NCBI GenBank assembly: GCA_017441925.1
Contig: JAFRUE010000003.1
Coordinates: forward strand, 124,001-188,000
Direction of reading: 5' to 3'
Length of the DNA: 64,000 nt
Source: Bacillota bacterium
GTDB lineage: Bacteria > Bacillota > Clostridia > Lachnospirales > Bianqueaceae
The notes beneath the pieces were generated by a model. That model saw only the letters and a program-made list of their open reading frames with translations, did not search any database and had not been told where the DNA came from. Below, piece by piece: positions 41,921 to 50,610 of this stretch (positions within the stretch are counted from its first letter, which is position 1; the number at the start of each line of letters is the position of its first letter). The position numbers and the translations under genes were made by a program.

Positions 41921-42655
41921 ATGAATACACCTCTGGTCTGGGCGCACCGCGGAGCAAGCGGATACGCCCCGGAGAACACGCTGCCCGCGTTTAAGCTGGC
42001 GGCAGAGATGAAGGCGGACGGCGTAGAGCTGGACGTCCAGCTGACTAAAGACGGCGAGGTCATCGTCTGTCATGACGAACGGATCGATCGGACATCCAAT
42101 GGGCACGGTCCGATCGGGAGCATGACGCTTGCCGAGCTCAAAGAGTTCGATTTCTGCAACCACAATTATGTATATGAAGGAACACGGATCCCCACGATGC
42201 GCGAAGTTTTCGAGCTGCTCGAGCCTACGGGCCTCACGATCAACATCGAGCTAAAGACCGGCATCGTTTTCTACAAAGATCTGGAGGAGAAGACCGTCCG
42301 GCTGACGCAGGAATACGGCATGCAGGACCGGGTGATCTATTCGTCCTTCAACCACTACTCCATCCTGAAAATCCAGGAGCTCGACCCGCAGGCGCAGACC
42401 GCTTTCCTCTATTCGGACGGCACCTATGACATGCCCGGCTACGGAGCGGCCCATCACGTGACTGCTCTGCACCCGCACATCGCGAATCTGCAGTATCCGC
42501 ATTATATGGAGGACTGCGCGGCGCGCGGCCTCGATGTGAACGTCTGGACCGTCAATACGGAGAAAGACCTTCTCTACTGCCGCGATATGGGCGTTCACGC
42601 TGTCATTACAAATTACCCGGCCAAAGCCGTTGAGCTTTTCGGCGGGAAAGAATAA
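41921..42655 (+). CDS. Glycerophosphodiester phosphodiesterase
   Basis: 244 residues, cytoplasmic GDPD/UgpQ type. Active-site motifs: WAHRGASGYAPENTLPAF with the catalytic His, CHDERIDRTSNG with the second His, and NIELKTG with the metal-binding Glu; WTVN closes the barrel. It releases glycerol 3-phosphate from deacylated phospholipids. AAAGGAG upstream. The alpha/beta hydrolase follows after 12 bp, suggesting joint phospholipid breakdown: acyl chains off first, then the diester. Confidence 0.95.
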   Translation: MNTPLVWAHRGASGYAPENTLPAFKLAAEMKADGVELDVQLTKDGEVIVCHDERIDRTSNGHGPIGSMTLAELKEFDFCNHNYVYEGTRIPTMREVFELLEPTGLTINIELKTGIVFYKDLEEKTVRLTQEYGMQDRVIYSSFNHYSILKIQELDPQAQTAFLYSDGTYDMPGYGAAHHVTALHPHIANLQYPHYMEDCAARGLDVNVWTVNTEKDLLYCRDMGVHAVITNYPAKAVELFGGKE

Positions 42656-42667
42656 GGAGCTGTCATT

Positions 42668-43669
42668 ATGGAAAGAATCGTCAGAGTGCTCGGAGAGAAG
42701 AATTTTGCGCCGATCATGCGTGACAGCGTCGAGCCGTGGGTCGGAAGCGATGTACAGGACGGATATCTGACCGCGCCGGACGGTATGAAGCTGCATTACC
42801 GGTACAATCTGGTCCCGGACAGCCGCGCGGCCATCGTGATGGTCCACGGTTTCTGTGAGTTCTTCGGGAGATATCAGGAGCTCGCGTGGTATTTCACGCA
42901 GGCCGGCTTCTCGTTCTTCTTCCTGGAGAACCGCGGACACGGCCTCTCCGGGCGTGAAACGGACCAGTTCGATCTTGTACAGATCCACAGCTATGACGAA
43001 TATGTCGAAGATCTGTCCCTTTTCATCCGTGAGATCGTTAAGCCTGAGGCTCCGGATCAGAAGCTGCTTCTTTACTGCCATTCGATGGGCGGCGCGATCG
43101 GGACGCTTTTCCTGGAAAAATACCCGGACGTTTTCTCCGCGGCGGTGCTGAGCTCCCCCATGCACGGGATCCAGCTCGGACCGATCAAGGACTGGATGGT
43201 CTACGCGATGTACGGCGTCAGTAAACTGAGAGGCAAAGCGGACGAGATCTCTTTCGGCAACAATCACTGGACCGGCAGACCGGATTTCAATCCGGAGAGC
43301 GGTCAGTCCGAGGCCCGTTTCTGGTATCAGTTCAATCTGCGTGTGTCCAACGACGCGTATAAGACCTGCGCCGCGACGAACCGCTGGGCTGTCCAGAGCA
43401 TCTCCGCCGACCGCAAACTGGTGAAAGGAGCGGCGAAAGTACAGATTCCGGTGATCCTGTTCCAGGCGGAAAAGGACAGTCTCGTCAGCCCCGAGCCGCA
43501 GGAACGCTTCGCTGCAGGGTCCGGCAACACAAAACTCGTCCGGTTCGCTTCCGAGCATGAGATCTTCAACAACGCCGACCTCGCCCTCCGCATCCGCTAT
43601 TATAAAGAGCTTTTCGCCTTCCTGGACGCGCAGTCGGACGGTCAGGCCACCACGGTAACGGAAGCCTGA
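42668..43669 (+). CDS. Alpha/beta hydrolase, lysophospholipase/monoglyceride lipase-like
   Basis: 333 residues. Visible: VMVHGFCEFFGRYQELA oxyanion region, RGHGLSG, the nucleophile elbow CHSMGGAIG (GxSxG with His before Ser), SPMHGI and a late catalytic His in SEHEIFN. This is the Hydrolase_4 (serine aminopeptidase S33 / PldB-like) type. Operon partner of the GDPD, so a (lyso)phospholipid or monoglyceride substrate is plausible. Confidence 0.88.
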   Translation: MERIVRVLGEKNFAPIMRDSVEPWVGSDVQDGYLTAPDGMKLHYRYNLVPDSRAAIVMVHGFCEFFGRYQELAWYFTQAGFSFFFLENRGHGLSGRETDQFDLVQIHSYDEYVEDLSLFIREIVKPEAPDQKLLLYCHSMGGAIGTLFLEKYPDVFSAAVLSSPMHGIQLGPIKDWMVYAMYGVSKLRGKADEISFGNNHWTGRPDFNPESGQSEARFWYQFNLRVSNDAYKTCAATNRWAVQSISADRKLVKGAAKVQIPVILFQAEKDSLVSPEPQERFAAGSGNTKLVRFASEHEIFNNADLALRIRYYKELFAFLDAQSDGQATTVTEA

Positions 43670-43728
43670 CCTCCCGCCGGAGCAGCCAAAGGCCGCAAAA
43701 AACCGTTATAAATTCTTGCATTTACCTC

Positions 43729-43757
43729 TTGACAGGGCAAATTAGTTGCAGTATCAT
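43729..43757 (+). promoter_or_regulatory. Promoter of the MarR/ABC exporter operon
   Basis: -35 TTGACA (43729-43734), 17-bp spacer, -10 TATCAT (43752-43757). The spacer contains an ATTAGTTG half-site of the operator described next. Confidence 0.85.
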
Positions 43758-43784
43758 CCAATTAGTTGATATTGCAACTAATTT
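43739..43784 (+). promoter_or_regulatory. MarR-type operator array
   Basis: Three ATTAGTTG-type half-sites: 43741-43748, 43761-43768 and the inverted copy CAACTAAT at 43775-43782. The last two form a 22-bp dyad with a 6-bp centre at the transcription start. The first is a direct repeat 20 bp (two helical turns) upstream within the promoter spacer. The MarR-type protein encoded next is the obvious ligand, giving auto-repression. Confidence 0.8.
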
Positions 43785-43804
43785 TTCCGTCAGGAGGTTT
43801 TTAT

Positions 43805-44341
43805 ATGAGAGAACATGAACACTTTACCGGAGAACATCCTGGCCGGCAGATCACTAAGATCGCCCGCGAAGTCAACAGGCTGCTGGTCTCTTCGCTGCGG
43901 GCTGAGGCTGTCGGTTCGGGCGAGATCGATATGATCCATCTGATCCGGCATAATCCCGGCATTTCGCAGAAAGACGTCTGCGAAGCCCTGAATATGGATA
44001 AAGGCGCAGTCGCCCGCCGGACAGCCAACCTGGAGGAAAAAGGCTACCTCACCCGCAAAACCAATCCGGATGATCAGCGGGCACAGCTCCTGTATCCGAC
44101 GGAAAAAGCCGGAGATCTGCGTGATTCCAAAGAATCCGTCGAATCCGTCTTCTATGCCTGGCTGATCGACAGCCTTGACGAAGAGGAGCGAACCGCGTTC
44201 CTCCGGACACTTGATAAACTTTACCGGAAATCGCATGCAGAGAGCCGCGCCGGCTTCCCGGAAGTCCGTGCACTGCTCGCCGCCGCGCAGGACACATCCG
44301 ACAGAAACACCCTAACAGGAGACGCTGATACACCAAAATGA
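43805..44341 (+). CDS. MarR-family transcriptional regulator
   Basis: 178 residues from the ATG at 43805 (AGGAGG seven bases upstream). Winged helix: GSGEIDMIHLIRHNPGISQKDVCEALNMDKGAVARRTANLEEKGYLTRKTNPDDQRAQLLYPTEKA. A longer C-terminal tail than usual (about 40 extra residues). It overlaps the first ABC gene by four bases, so it most likely represses this exporter until a compound binds. Confidence 0.93.
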   Translation: MREHEHFTGEHPGRQITKIAREVNRLLVSSLRAEAVGSGEIDMIHLIRHNPGISQKDVCEALNMDKGAVARRTANLEEKGYLTRKTNPDDQRAQLLYPTEKAGDLRDSKESVESVFYAWLIDSLDEEERTAFLRTLDKLYRKSHAESRAGFPEVRALLAAAQDTSDRNTLTGDADTPK

Positions 44342-46056
44342 ACAAAACGAAACAAAACCTTCTCGGCTCTTATCTGGTCCGGGAAAAATGGCTGCTCGTC
44401 CTGATCACCGTCACCGGTATCCTGTACAATCTCGGCATCATCGCCGGCCCGTATTTTGAAGGACAGCTTGCCCAGACGCTGAGCGACATTCTGAACGGCC
44501 TCCGCACCAAAGAGGACATGTTCCGCCTGGCGCTCATCTATGTCGGCGTGATCGGCTTTGTCCAGGCCGTACGCGCGGTCAAGCGCCTGTACGTCCGCAA
44601 ATTCGCAAACAACCTGAACCGCCGTATGAAGGATACCCTCTACGGCAACCTGATCCATGAAAAGGCCGGCGCTTCAGACGACGGAACGATGATGACCAAA
44701 GCACTGTCAGATGTAGACGATTGTGTGGAAGGCATCCGCAAATCGGTGACGGAGATCTTCGACACCGGTGTCGCGCTGATCGCGTATTTATTCATGCTGA
44801 CCTTTTATGATCTTCGCCTGACGGTTCTTGTCCTGCTTTTCCCCCCGCTTGCCTATGTGATCGCGGAGAGGCTTAAAAAGCCTGTTACAGAGAGCGCGGC
44901 CGCACTGAAGAAAAGCACCGGTGTACTGAACGGCCGGACGCTGGACCGTGTACAAAACGCGCTGGTCTACCGTGTCCATGGACAGGAGCGGCATCAGAAT
45001 GAACTGTATGAGAGCGTCCTCACCGACTATGAGAAACGGGCTGTCATTTCCAACATTTTCGCAAACGCCATGCAGCCGCTGTACCATATCGTATCCATGA
45101 TCGGCGCGTTCCTGATTCTCTGGCTCGGATCCCGCTATGTCCGGTCCGGATACTGGAACATCGCTGCTTTTTCGGCCTATCTGGCCTGTTTTGTCAAACT
45201 GGCGGTCAAATCTTCCAAGGCAGCCCGCCTCTTCAACGCGATCCAGAAAGCCAAAGTCTCCTGGGGACGCGTCCGCGAGCTGCTCGATCCTCCGTATGAG
45301 GACGCGCCTGCAGATCCTGCCGAACCGGCCGATCTCCGTGTCTCCGGTCTTTCCTATCGTTATGAAAACGGTCCGGAAATCCTGCACAACGTCTCCTTTA
45401 CCGCGCAGCCGGGACAGATCATCGGTGTTACCGGTGAAGTTGCCTGCGGAAAAAGCACGCTTGGCAAGGTTTTCCTACCTGTGAACGCGCAGGCTGCCGG
45501 TACTCCTTATGAGGGACAGATCCTCTGGAGCGGCACGGAATGGTCTGCACTGCCGCAGGACCGCCGTTATATATCCTATCAGGGACACCAGCCGGAGCTG
45601 CTGACGGCGTCCGTGGCGGACAATGTCTGTTTAGGCGCGGACAGTACGGATCTTGCGGGAATCCTGGATACGGTCTCTCTTACGGATGAAATCAGGGACC
45701 TGCCGGAAGGTGCCGACACAGTACTCGGCGAAAGCGGAACAACGCTTTCCGGAGGCCAGCAGGCACGTGTCGCACTCGCCCGTACCCTGGCGCATCCCGC
45801 GCCGCTGTACGTTCTGGACGATCCTTTCGCGGCAGTCGACATGCCGACCGAAACCCGTATTTTCAGCAGGCTGCGTGATCCCGGCGCGATCATTCTTCTG
45901 ATCACACACCGGATCACACATTTTGACGAGGTGGATAAGGTCCTCTGGATGGAAAACGGGACCGTCACCGAATCGACTCATGAAGAGCTGCTAGCCGGCA
46001 GCGAAAAATACCGTGCTCTCTGGAATCTGCAGAAAGGAGGAGCCGAAAATGCGTAA
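44338..46056 (+). CDS. ABC exporter half-transporter (membrane + ATPase), non-canonical site partner
   Basis: 572 residues: six membrane helices (1-310) then an ATPase. Walker A is TGEVACGKSTL near residue 364, signature LSGGQQARVALAR, Walker B LYVLDDPFAAVD, and ITHR switch His. The catalytic Glu after Walker B is replaced by Asp (DD), while the signature is intact. Such asymmetric pairs have one weak and one active ATP site. Partner is the next gene. Likely exports a drug or peptide. Confidence 0.92.
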   Translation: MNKTKQNLLGSYLVREKWLLVLITVTGILYNLGIIAGPYFEGQLAQTLSDILNGLRTKEDMFRLALIYVGVIGFVQAVRAVKRLYVRKFANNLNRRMKDTLYGNLIHEKAGASDDGTMMTKALSDVDDCVEGIRKSVTEIFDTGVALIAYLFMLTFYDLRLTVLVLLFPPLAYVIAERLKKPVTESAAALKKSTGVLNGRTLDRVQNALVYRVHGQERHQNELYESVLTDYEKRAVISNIFANAMQPLYHIVSMIGAFLILWLGSRYVRSGYWNIAAFSAYLACFVKLAVKSSKAARLFNAIQKAKVSWGRVRELLDPPYEDAPADPAEPADLRVSGLSYRYENGPEILHNVSFTAQPGQIIGVTGEVACGKSTLGKVFLPVNAQAAGTPYEGQILWSGTEWSALPQDRRYISYQGHQPELLTASVADNVCLGADSTDLAGILDTVSLTDEIRDLPEGADTVLGESGTTLSGGQQARVALARTLAHPAPLYVLDDPFAAVDMPTETRIFSRLRDPGAIILLITHRITHFDEVDKVLWMENGTVTESTHEELLAGSEKYRALWNLQKGGAENA

Positions 46057-47776
46057 AACAAAAGCGTCGGATCCGCTTGGCAAAGGGCTTGCGCGTGCCG
46101 TCTGGCAGCATCGCTTTCTGACCTTGCTTCTCGTCCTTATGATTGCGGCGTCCGTCATCATCTCGGTATATCCTCCGTTGGTTCTCGCGGAGCTGATCGA
46201 CCATATTCTGGAGGGAAATATCCTCCGCTACGCGATTCTATACTTCGCCCTGACGGCACTCGGCGGACTCACCGATTCCGGACGTGAGGTCCTGATCGCG
46301 GTTTTCGGCCAGAAAATCACCCATTCCCTTCGCAGCATCATGGCGGACAAGCTGTACCGTCTGCCCGCAGAGTATTATGTCACTACAGAATCCGGCGTTA
46401 CGGTCTCTCGGATCGTCAATGACGTCTCCGCCGTCGAAACGCTTTTTACAAGCGGTATCGTCAGTATGGCGGCTGACGTATGCAAGGTCATCAGCATCCT
46501 GATCGTGGTCTTTACCCGCAGTACCGGTCTCGGCATGCTGCTCATCCTGCTCCTGCCCGTGCTTTTCTACATAACACGGCTCTTCCAGAAGAGAATGCTT
46601 GCAGCGCAGAAGGACCGTCAGAAGGCTGTCGGCAGCGCGAACGCGCAGATCCCCGAAACACTGCACAATCTCCGCGCTCTGCACGTTTTCCGCGCGGAAG
46701 GCTGGATGCGCAAGCGCTATTCCCGCTTTATCCGTGACGGCTTCCAGGCTATGGAGCGATCCAATTTCTATGACGCGATTTACTCGCCGATCATCCTGTT
46801 TACGAGCGCTTTTCTGGTCGCTGTCATGATGTGCTGCGCCAGTGCCGGCGGACGGTTTGCATCCCTGTTCGGCCTGACGGTCGGAGGAGCCGCGGCCATG
46901 ATCTCCTACGTCAGCAAAATCTTTGAGCCGCTGGAAGCGATCGGCATGGAGATTCAGAACGTCCAGACGGCTTTTGCCGGTATTTCCCGTATCCGCGAAC
47001 TGCTGCAGGCCGCGGAGCGCGTCTGTCCGCCGGAGACAGCGGAACCCGTACCGGATACGGATACACAGCCCGGCGCTGCCGTAAACTCCACAGCAGATCC
47101 CGTTGTGTCCTGTACGGATCTTTCCTTCTCCTATGTGCCGGAGATCCCGATCCTGCGGGATTTCAGCCTGGAGCTGATGCCGGAGGAAAGCGTCACGCTC
47201 GCAGGCCGGACCGGTATCGGCAAAAGTACGCTGTTTAAGCTGATCCTCGGCCTCTACACACCGCAAAAAGGTACGATCCGCGTCTTCGGACAGGATCCGG
47301 AAGAAATCCCGGATGCCTGGAAACGGTTCCTGTACGGATATGTCGAACAGACCTTCCGTCCGGTTCCCGGCACCATCGAAGACCAAATCAGTCTTTCCGA
47401 TCCGCGGATCTCCCGGGAAGCCGTTCTTGCGGCTCTTGACACTGTCGGACTGCTGCCGACCGTCGAAGCATTGCCCGAAAAGGAACAGACCGCCTTCTCC
47501 GCAGGACTGTTTTCGCAGGGCCAGCTGCAGCTTCTCTCCATCGCCCGCGCCATTGCCGCCGATCCGAAGCTTCTGCTGCTCGACGAAATCACATCCGGTC
47601 TGGACTCCCTGACCGAAGCCCGCGTCCTCGACGCGCTGCGCAAAGCCTGCGAGAACCGGACGGTCTTCTCCATCTCGCACCGTCTGTACGAACAGACCGG
47701 CGGCCGCCGGATCGTCCTCGAGCGGCCGGACGGTACCGCTGAATCCGCAGACAGCGCCCCGGTGCCCTCCTGTTGA
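46049..47776 (+). CDS. ABC exporter half-transporter, partner chain
   Basis: 575 residues from the ATG at 46049 (AAAGGAGG upstream), overlapping the first half by 8 bp. Six helices then an ATPase: Walker A LAGRTGIGKSTL, Walker B LLLLDEIT with the catalytic Glu, SISHR switch His. The signature is degenerate: LFSQGQLQLLSIARA instead of LSGGQ. This complements the partner, whose signature is intact but whose Glu is Asp; together they make one competent ATP site. A linker of about 20 residues with PDTDTQPGAA lies before the ATPase. Confidence 0.92.
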   Translation: MRKTKASDPLGKGLARAVWQHRFLTLLLVLMIAASVIISVYPPLVLAELIDHILEGNILRYAILYFALTALGGLTDSGREVLIAVFGQKITHSLRSIMADKLYRLPAEYYVTTESGVTVSRIVNDVSAVETLFTSGIVSMAADVCKVISILIVVFTRSTGLGMLLILLLPVLFYITRLFQKRMLAAQKDRQKAVGSANAQIPETLHNLRALHVFRAEGWMRKRYSRFIRDGFQAMERSNFYDAIYSPIILFTSAFLVAVMMCCASAGGRFASLFGLTVGGAAAMISYVSKIFEPLEAIGMEIQNVQTAFAGISRIRELLQAAERVCPPETAEPVPDTDTQPGAAVNSTADPVVSCTDLSFSYVPEIPILRDFSLELMPEESVTLAGRTGIGKSTLFKLILGLYTPQKGTIRVFGQDPEEIPDAWKRFLYGYVEQTFRPVPGTIEDQISLSDPRISREAVLAALDTVGLLPTVEALPEKEQTAFSAGLFSQGQLQLLSIARAIAADPKLLLLDEITSGLDSLTEARVLDALRKACENRTVFSISHRLYEQTGGRRIVLERPDGTAESADSAPVPSC

Positions 47777-47801
47777 CAATCCTCCCTGTTCCCGCTACAA
47801 T
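47773..47801 (+). promoter_or_regulatory. Promoter of the second VOC gene
   Basis: -35 TTGACA (47773-47778) overlaps the stop codon of the ABC gene; 17-bp spacer; -10 TACAAT (47796-47801). Confidence 0.75.
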
Positions 47802-47846
47802 AGAATAAAAGCAAGGAATTCATCCGATTCACAGGGGGGCTTCATC

Positions 47847-48242
47847 ATGTCTGTCATCACAGGTCTGCACCATATTTCCATCAAATCGCTTGGCTATGAC
47901 GCTTACGTCAAGAGCTTCAATTTCTATCATCAGGTGCTCGGAATGCCCGTCGTCCGCACATGGGGCGAAGGCGACCGCAGCGGCTCGATGCTCCAGGTCG
48001 GCGACAGCGTCATGGAGCTCGGCGCGAACGGCTCTCCGTATGACGAGGTCAGTGCCATCAATCATATCGCGATCCGCGTGACAGATACCGACGCGATCAC
48101 AGAGACCGTCAGAGCTGCGGGATTCCCGATCACGACCGAGCCGAAAAACATCGTCATCGGATCCGTCCCTCCGTTCCCGGCAAGGATCGCTTTCTGCACC
48201 GGGCCGAGCGGAGAATCGATCGAATTTTTCCAGGAACTGTAA
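47847..48242 (+). CDS. VOC-family (glyoxalase-like) protein
   Basis: 131 residues, single VOC module: ITGLHHISIKSLGYDAYVKSFNFYHQVLGM, MELGANG, INHIAIRVTD and GPSGESIEFFQEL. His in LHHI, Glu in VMELG, His in INHIAI and Glu in IEFFQ are the usual metal ligand positions. Could be lactoylglutathione lyase-like or another lyase/epimerase. Own promoter and terminator. Confidence 0.9.
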   Translation: MSVITGLHHISIKSLGYDAYVKSFNFYHQVLGMPVVRTWGEGDRSGSMLQVGDSVMELGANGSPYDEVSAINHIAIRVTDTDAITETVRAAGFPITTEPKNIVIGSVPPFPARIAFCTGPSGESIEFFQEL

Positions 48243-48252
48243 AACCTTCTGC

Positions 48253-48288
48253 CGGGGACAAGTTTAGCTTGACTTTCCCCGGTTTTTG
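48253..48288 (+). terminator. Terminator of the VOC gene, overlapping the hppA promoter
   Basis: CCGGGGA (48253-48259) with TCCCCGG (48277-48283), inner AAGT/ACTT pairs, then TTTTT. The -35 box of the next gene lies in its loop and right arm. Confidence 0.8.
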
Positions 48289-48297
48289 TTTATAATA
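48270..48297 (+). promoter_or_regulatory. hppA promoter
   Basis: -35 TTGACT (48270-48275), 16-bp spacer, -10 TATAAT (48292-48297); a leader of about 90 bases follows before GGGAGG and the ATG. Confidence 0.8.
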
Positions 48298-48395
48298 TTA
48301 ATTAGGAAAGTTTGTTTTTCTTGTGCGCTTTTTTCTGATGTCTATGCTTCTGGCAGGGAGCTTAGCATAAAATAATCTCCTGGGAGGTTTTAGTA

Positions 48396-50513
48396 ATGGT
48401 CTGGTATCTTGTGATGCTCTGCATCGCAGTCCTTTCCATCCTTTACGTCTTCTACAACTATGGCAAGATCAAGAAGATGGACGAAGGCACGGATGAGATG
48501 AAGGACATGGCCGGTATTATCCGGAGCGGTGCATCCACATTCCTGCGCACGGAGTTCAAAACCGTCGCGATCGTTGTTGTCGCTGTCGCTGTTATCTTTT
48601 CTCTCTTTATTGAGGCAAGCAGCGGAATCACATTCGTTATCGGTGCTCTGATGAGCAGCTGCGTATGCGTGCTTGGTATGAAGAGCGCGACCTACGCAAA
48701 TGTACGTACTTCCAACAAGGCCCGTGAGACCCTCTCCATCGGCGAGACCGTTAAGGTCGCGCTGTGCGGCGGATCCATCAGCGGACTCAGCGTTCAGGCT
48801 TTCGGTCTGCTCGGTCTTGTACTGATCCTCATCGTCTGCGGCGTTAATCATGACGCTTCCGGACATGGTCTGATTGCGAACCTTGAGTGCAATCCCACCA
48901 TCATGAGAATTTCCACTTATTCTCTGGGCTGCTCCGTTGTCGCTATGTTCAACCGTGTCGCTGGCGGCAACTACACCAAGGCTGCTGACATTTCTTCCGA
49001 TATTCTGGCGAAGATGCGTCACGACATGCCTGAGGACGACAGCCGTGTACCGAACGTTATCGCTGACTTCATCGGCGACAATGTCAACGATATCGCCGGT
49101 AACTGCTCCGACCTTCTGGAGAGCTTTGTCGCGACCATGTCTTCTTCTATGATGATCGCGGTTACGCTGTTCAAGAATCTGGGAAGCACCGTTACCGACG
49201 CTACCTTTAACGCGACGATCACCTTCCCGGTCGCTCTGGCCGGCCTTGGCCTGCTGGGCTGCCTGCTGGGTCTTGCGTATTCCAACATCCGCAAGATGGG
49301 CAACAATCCTTCCAAGGATCTGGACCTTGCGACCTATATCTCCGCGGGTATCACGATCGTATTCGGATTCTTTGCCTGCATGATCATCTTCAAGAATGTT
49401 CCTCTGTATGCTGACTTCAAGGCCGGCTGGATCTCTCCGTGGCTGTCTGCGGTTCTGGGTATCGGCAGCGGTGTCGCCATCGGCGCCATCACCGAGTACT
49501 ACACCAGCACCGAGTACAAGCCCACCCGTGAGCTTGCCGAAATCGCTCCCGAGGGCGACGCTTTCGTTATCACCAAGGGCGACGCTATTGGATCCCGTTC
49601 TTGCCTGCTTCCGATCCTGATGATCGGTATCGCGCTGTTCCTTTCCGGTAAGCTCTGCGGCACCTATGGTATTGCCATTTCCGCTCTGGGCATGCTGGCA
49701 TTCGTTGGAACGACCGTTTCCATCGACGCTTTCGGACCTATCGCCGACAACGCCGGTGGTCTGGCTGAGTCCTGCCACCTTCCGGCTGACGTACGTGTTA
49801 TCACCGATAAGCTTGACGCTGTCGGCAACACGACCGCCGCCATCGGTAAGGGCTTCGCTATCGGCTCTGCCGCTTTCGCTACGGTTTCCCTTATCGTCGC
49901 GTATGTAGGTAACTACACCGCGGTCGGTCAGGAGCCTATTCTGAATATCGCTTCCTTCGTCGTTGTTGCCGGCGGTATCATCGGCGGCGCTCTGGTTGAG
50001 TACTTCAGCGCTCTGCTTACCGACAACACCATCGAGTCCGCCCGTAAGATGGCGGATGAGGGCGATAAGATGCTTTCCATCCCGGGAGTCCTTGACGGAA
50101 CCGTTCGTCCGGATTACAACGATCTGATCGAGATGGCTTCCAAGCAGGCTCTTGCGAAGATGCTTGTTCCTTCCGTTCTTGCTCTGGTACTGCCGATCGT
50201 CGGCGGATTCCTGTTCGGTGTTGAGTTCGTTGGCGGCCTTCTGGTCGGCGCGACGATCACCGCGATCCCGCGCGCGATCTTCATGGGCAACTCCGGCGGC
50301 GCTTTCGACAACGCGAAGAAGTATATCGAGAGCGGATCTCTGAAGGGCCATGGCAAGGGTTCTGCAGCGCACAAGTCCTCTGTTACCGGTGACACCGTTG
50401 GTGATACCCGTAAGGACGTTGTCGGCGTTGCGCTTGATATCTTCATCAAGACAATGTCTACCGTTGCGAACACGCTTGCTGTTGCGTTCAGCAAGATCAC
50501 ACTGATCAAATAA
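48396..50513 (+). CDS. hppA: Membrane-bound ion-pumping pyrophosphatase, divergent subgroup
   Basis: 705 residues, about 16 helices. It hydrolyses PPi and pumps H+ or Na+. Family motifs are recognisable but changed: the usual DVGADLVGKVE is DISSDILAKMR (from about residue 198), GDNVGDVAGMGADLFES is GDNVNDIAGNCSDLLES, and DTVGDPFKDTSGPS is DTVGDTRKDVVGVA. The Asp residues for Mg-PPi remain. GNTTAAIGKG (near 477) has the Ala that marks K+-dependent enzymes. Codon use is strongly biased (many GCT, GTT, CTG), suggesting high expression. Own promoter and terminator. Confidence 0.93.
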   Translation: MVWYLVMLCIAVLSILYVFYNYGKIKKMDEGTDEMKDMAGIIRSGASTFLRTEFKTVAIVVVAVAVIFSLFIEASSGITFVIGALMSSCVCVLGMKSATYANVRTSNKARETLSIGETVKVALCGGSISGLSVQAFGLLGLVLILIVCGVNHDASGHGLIANLECNPTIMRISTYSLGCSVVAMFNRVAGGNYTKAADISSDILAKMRHDMPEDDSRVPNVIADFIGDNVNDIAGNCSDLLESFVATMSSSMMIAVTLFKNLGSTVTDATFNATITFPVALAGLGLLGCLLGLAYSNIRKMGNNPSKDLDLATYISAGITIVFGFFACMIIFKNVPLYADFKAGWISPWLSAVLGIGSGVAIGAITEYYTSTEYKPTRELAEIAPEGDAFVITKGDAIGSRSCLLPILMIGIALFLSGKLCGTYGIAISALGMLAFVGTTVSIDAFGPIADNAGGLAESCHLPADVRVITDKLDAVGNTTAAIGKGFAIGSAAFATVSLIVAYVGNYTAVGQEPILNIASFVVVAGGIIGGALVEYFSALLTDNTIESARKMADEGDKMLSIPGVLDGTVRPDYNDLIEMASKQALAKMLVPSVLALVLPIVGGFLFGVEFVGGLLVGATITAIPRAIFMGNSGGAFDNAKKYIESGSLKGHGKGSAAHKSSVTGDTVGDTRKDVVGVALDIFIKTMSTVANTLAVAFSKITLIK

Positions 50514-50532
50514 TTCCTGCCAGAATTTTTAA

Positions 50533-50566
50533 TGAGACCGGTTCTTCGGGGCCGGTCTCATTTTTT
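50533..50566 (+). terminator. hppA terminator
   Basis: TGAGACCGG/CCGGTCTCA arms, loop around TTCTTCGGGG, then TTTTTT; 19 bp after the stop. Confidence 0.95.
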
Positions 50567-50610
50567 ACCGATCGCTGTTTTACAAATCCGTAGAAAGAAG
50601 GATCTGCACC

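Noticed and set aside
48390..50372. A 660-codon open frame on the minus strand opposite hppA
   Set aside because: It is the shadow of a highly expressed GC-rich gene: composition is Asp/Gly/Arg-rich with no domain, and the plus strand has the clear pyrophosphatase.
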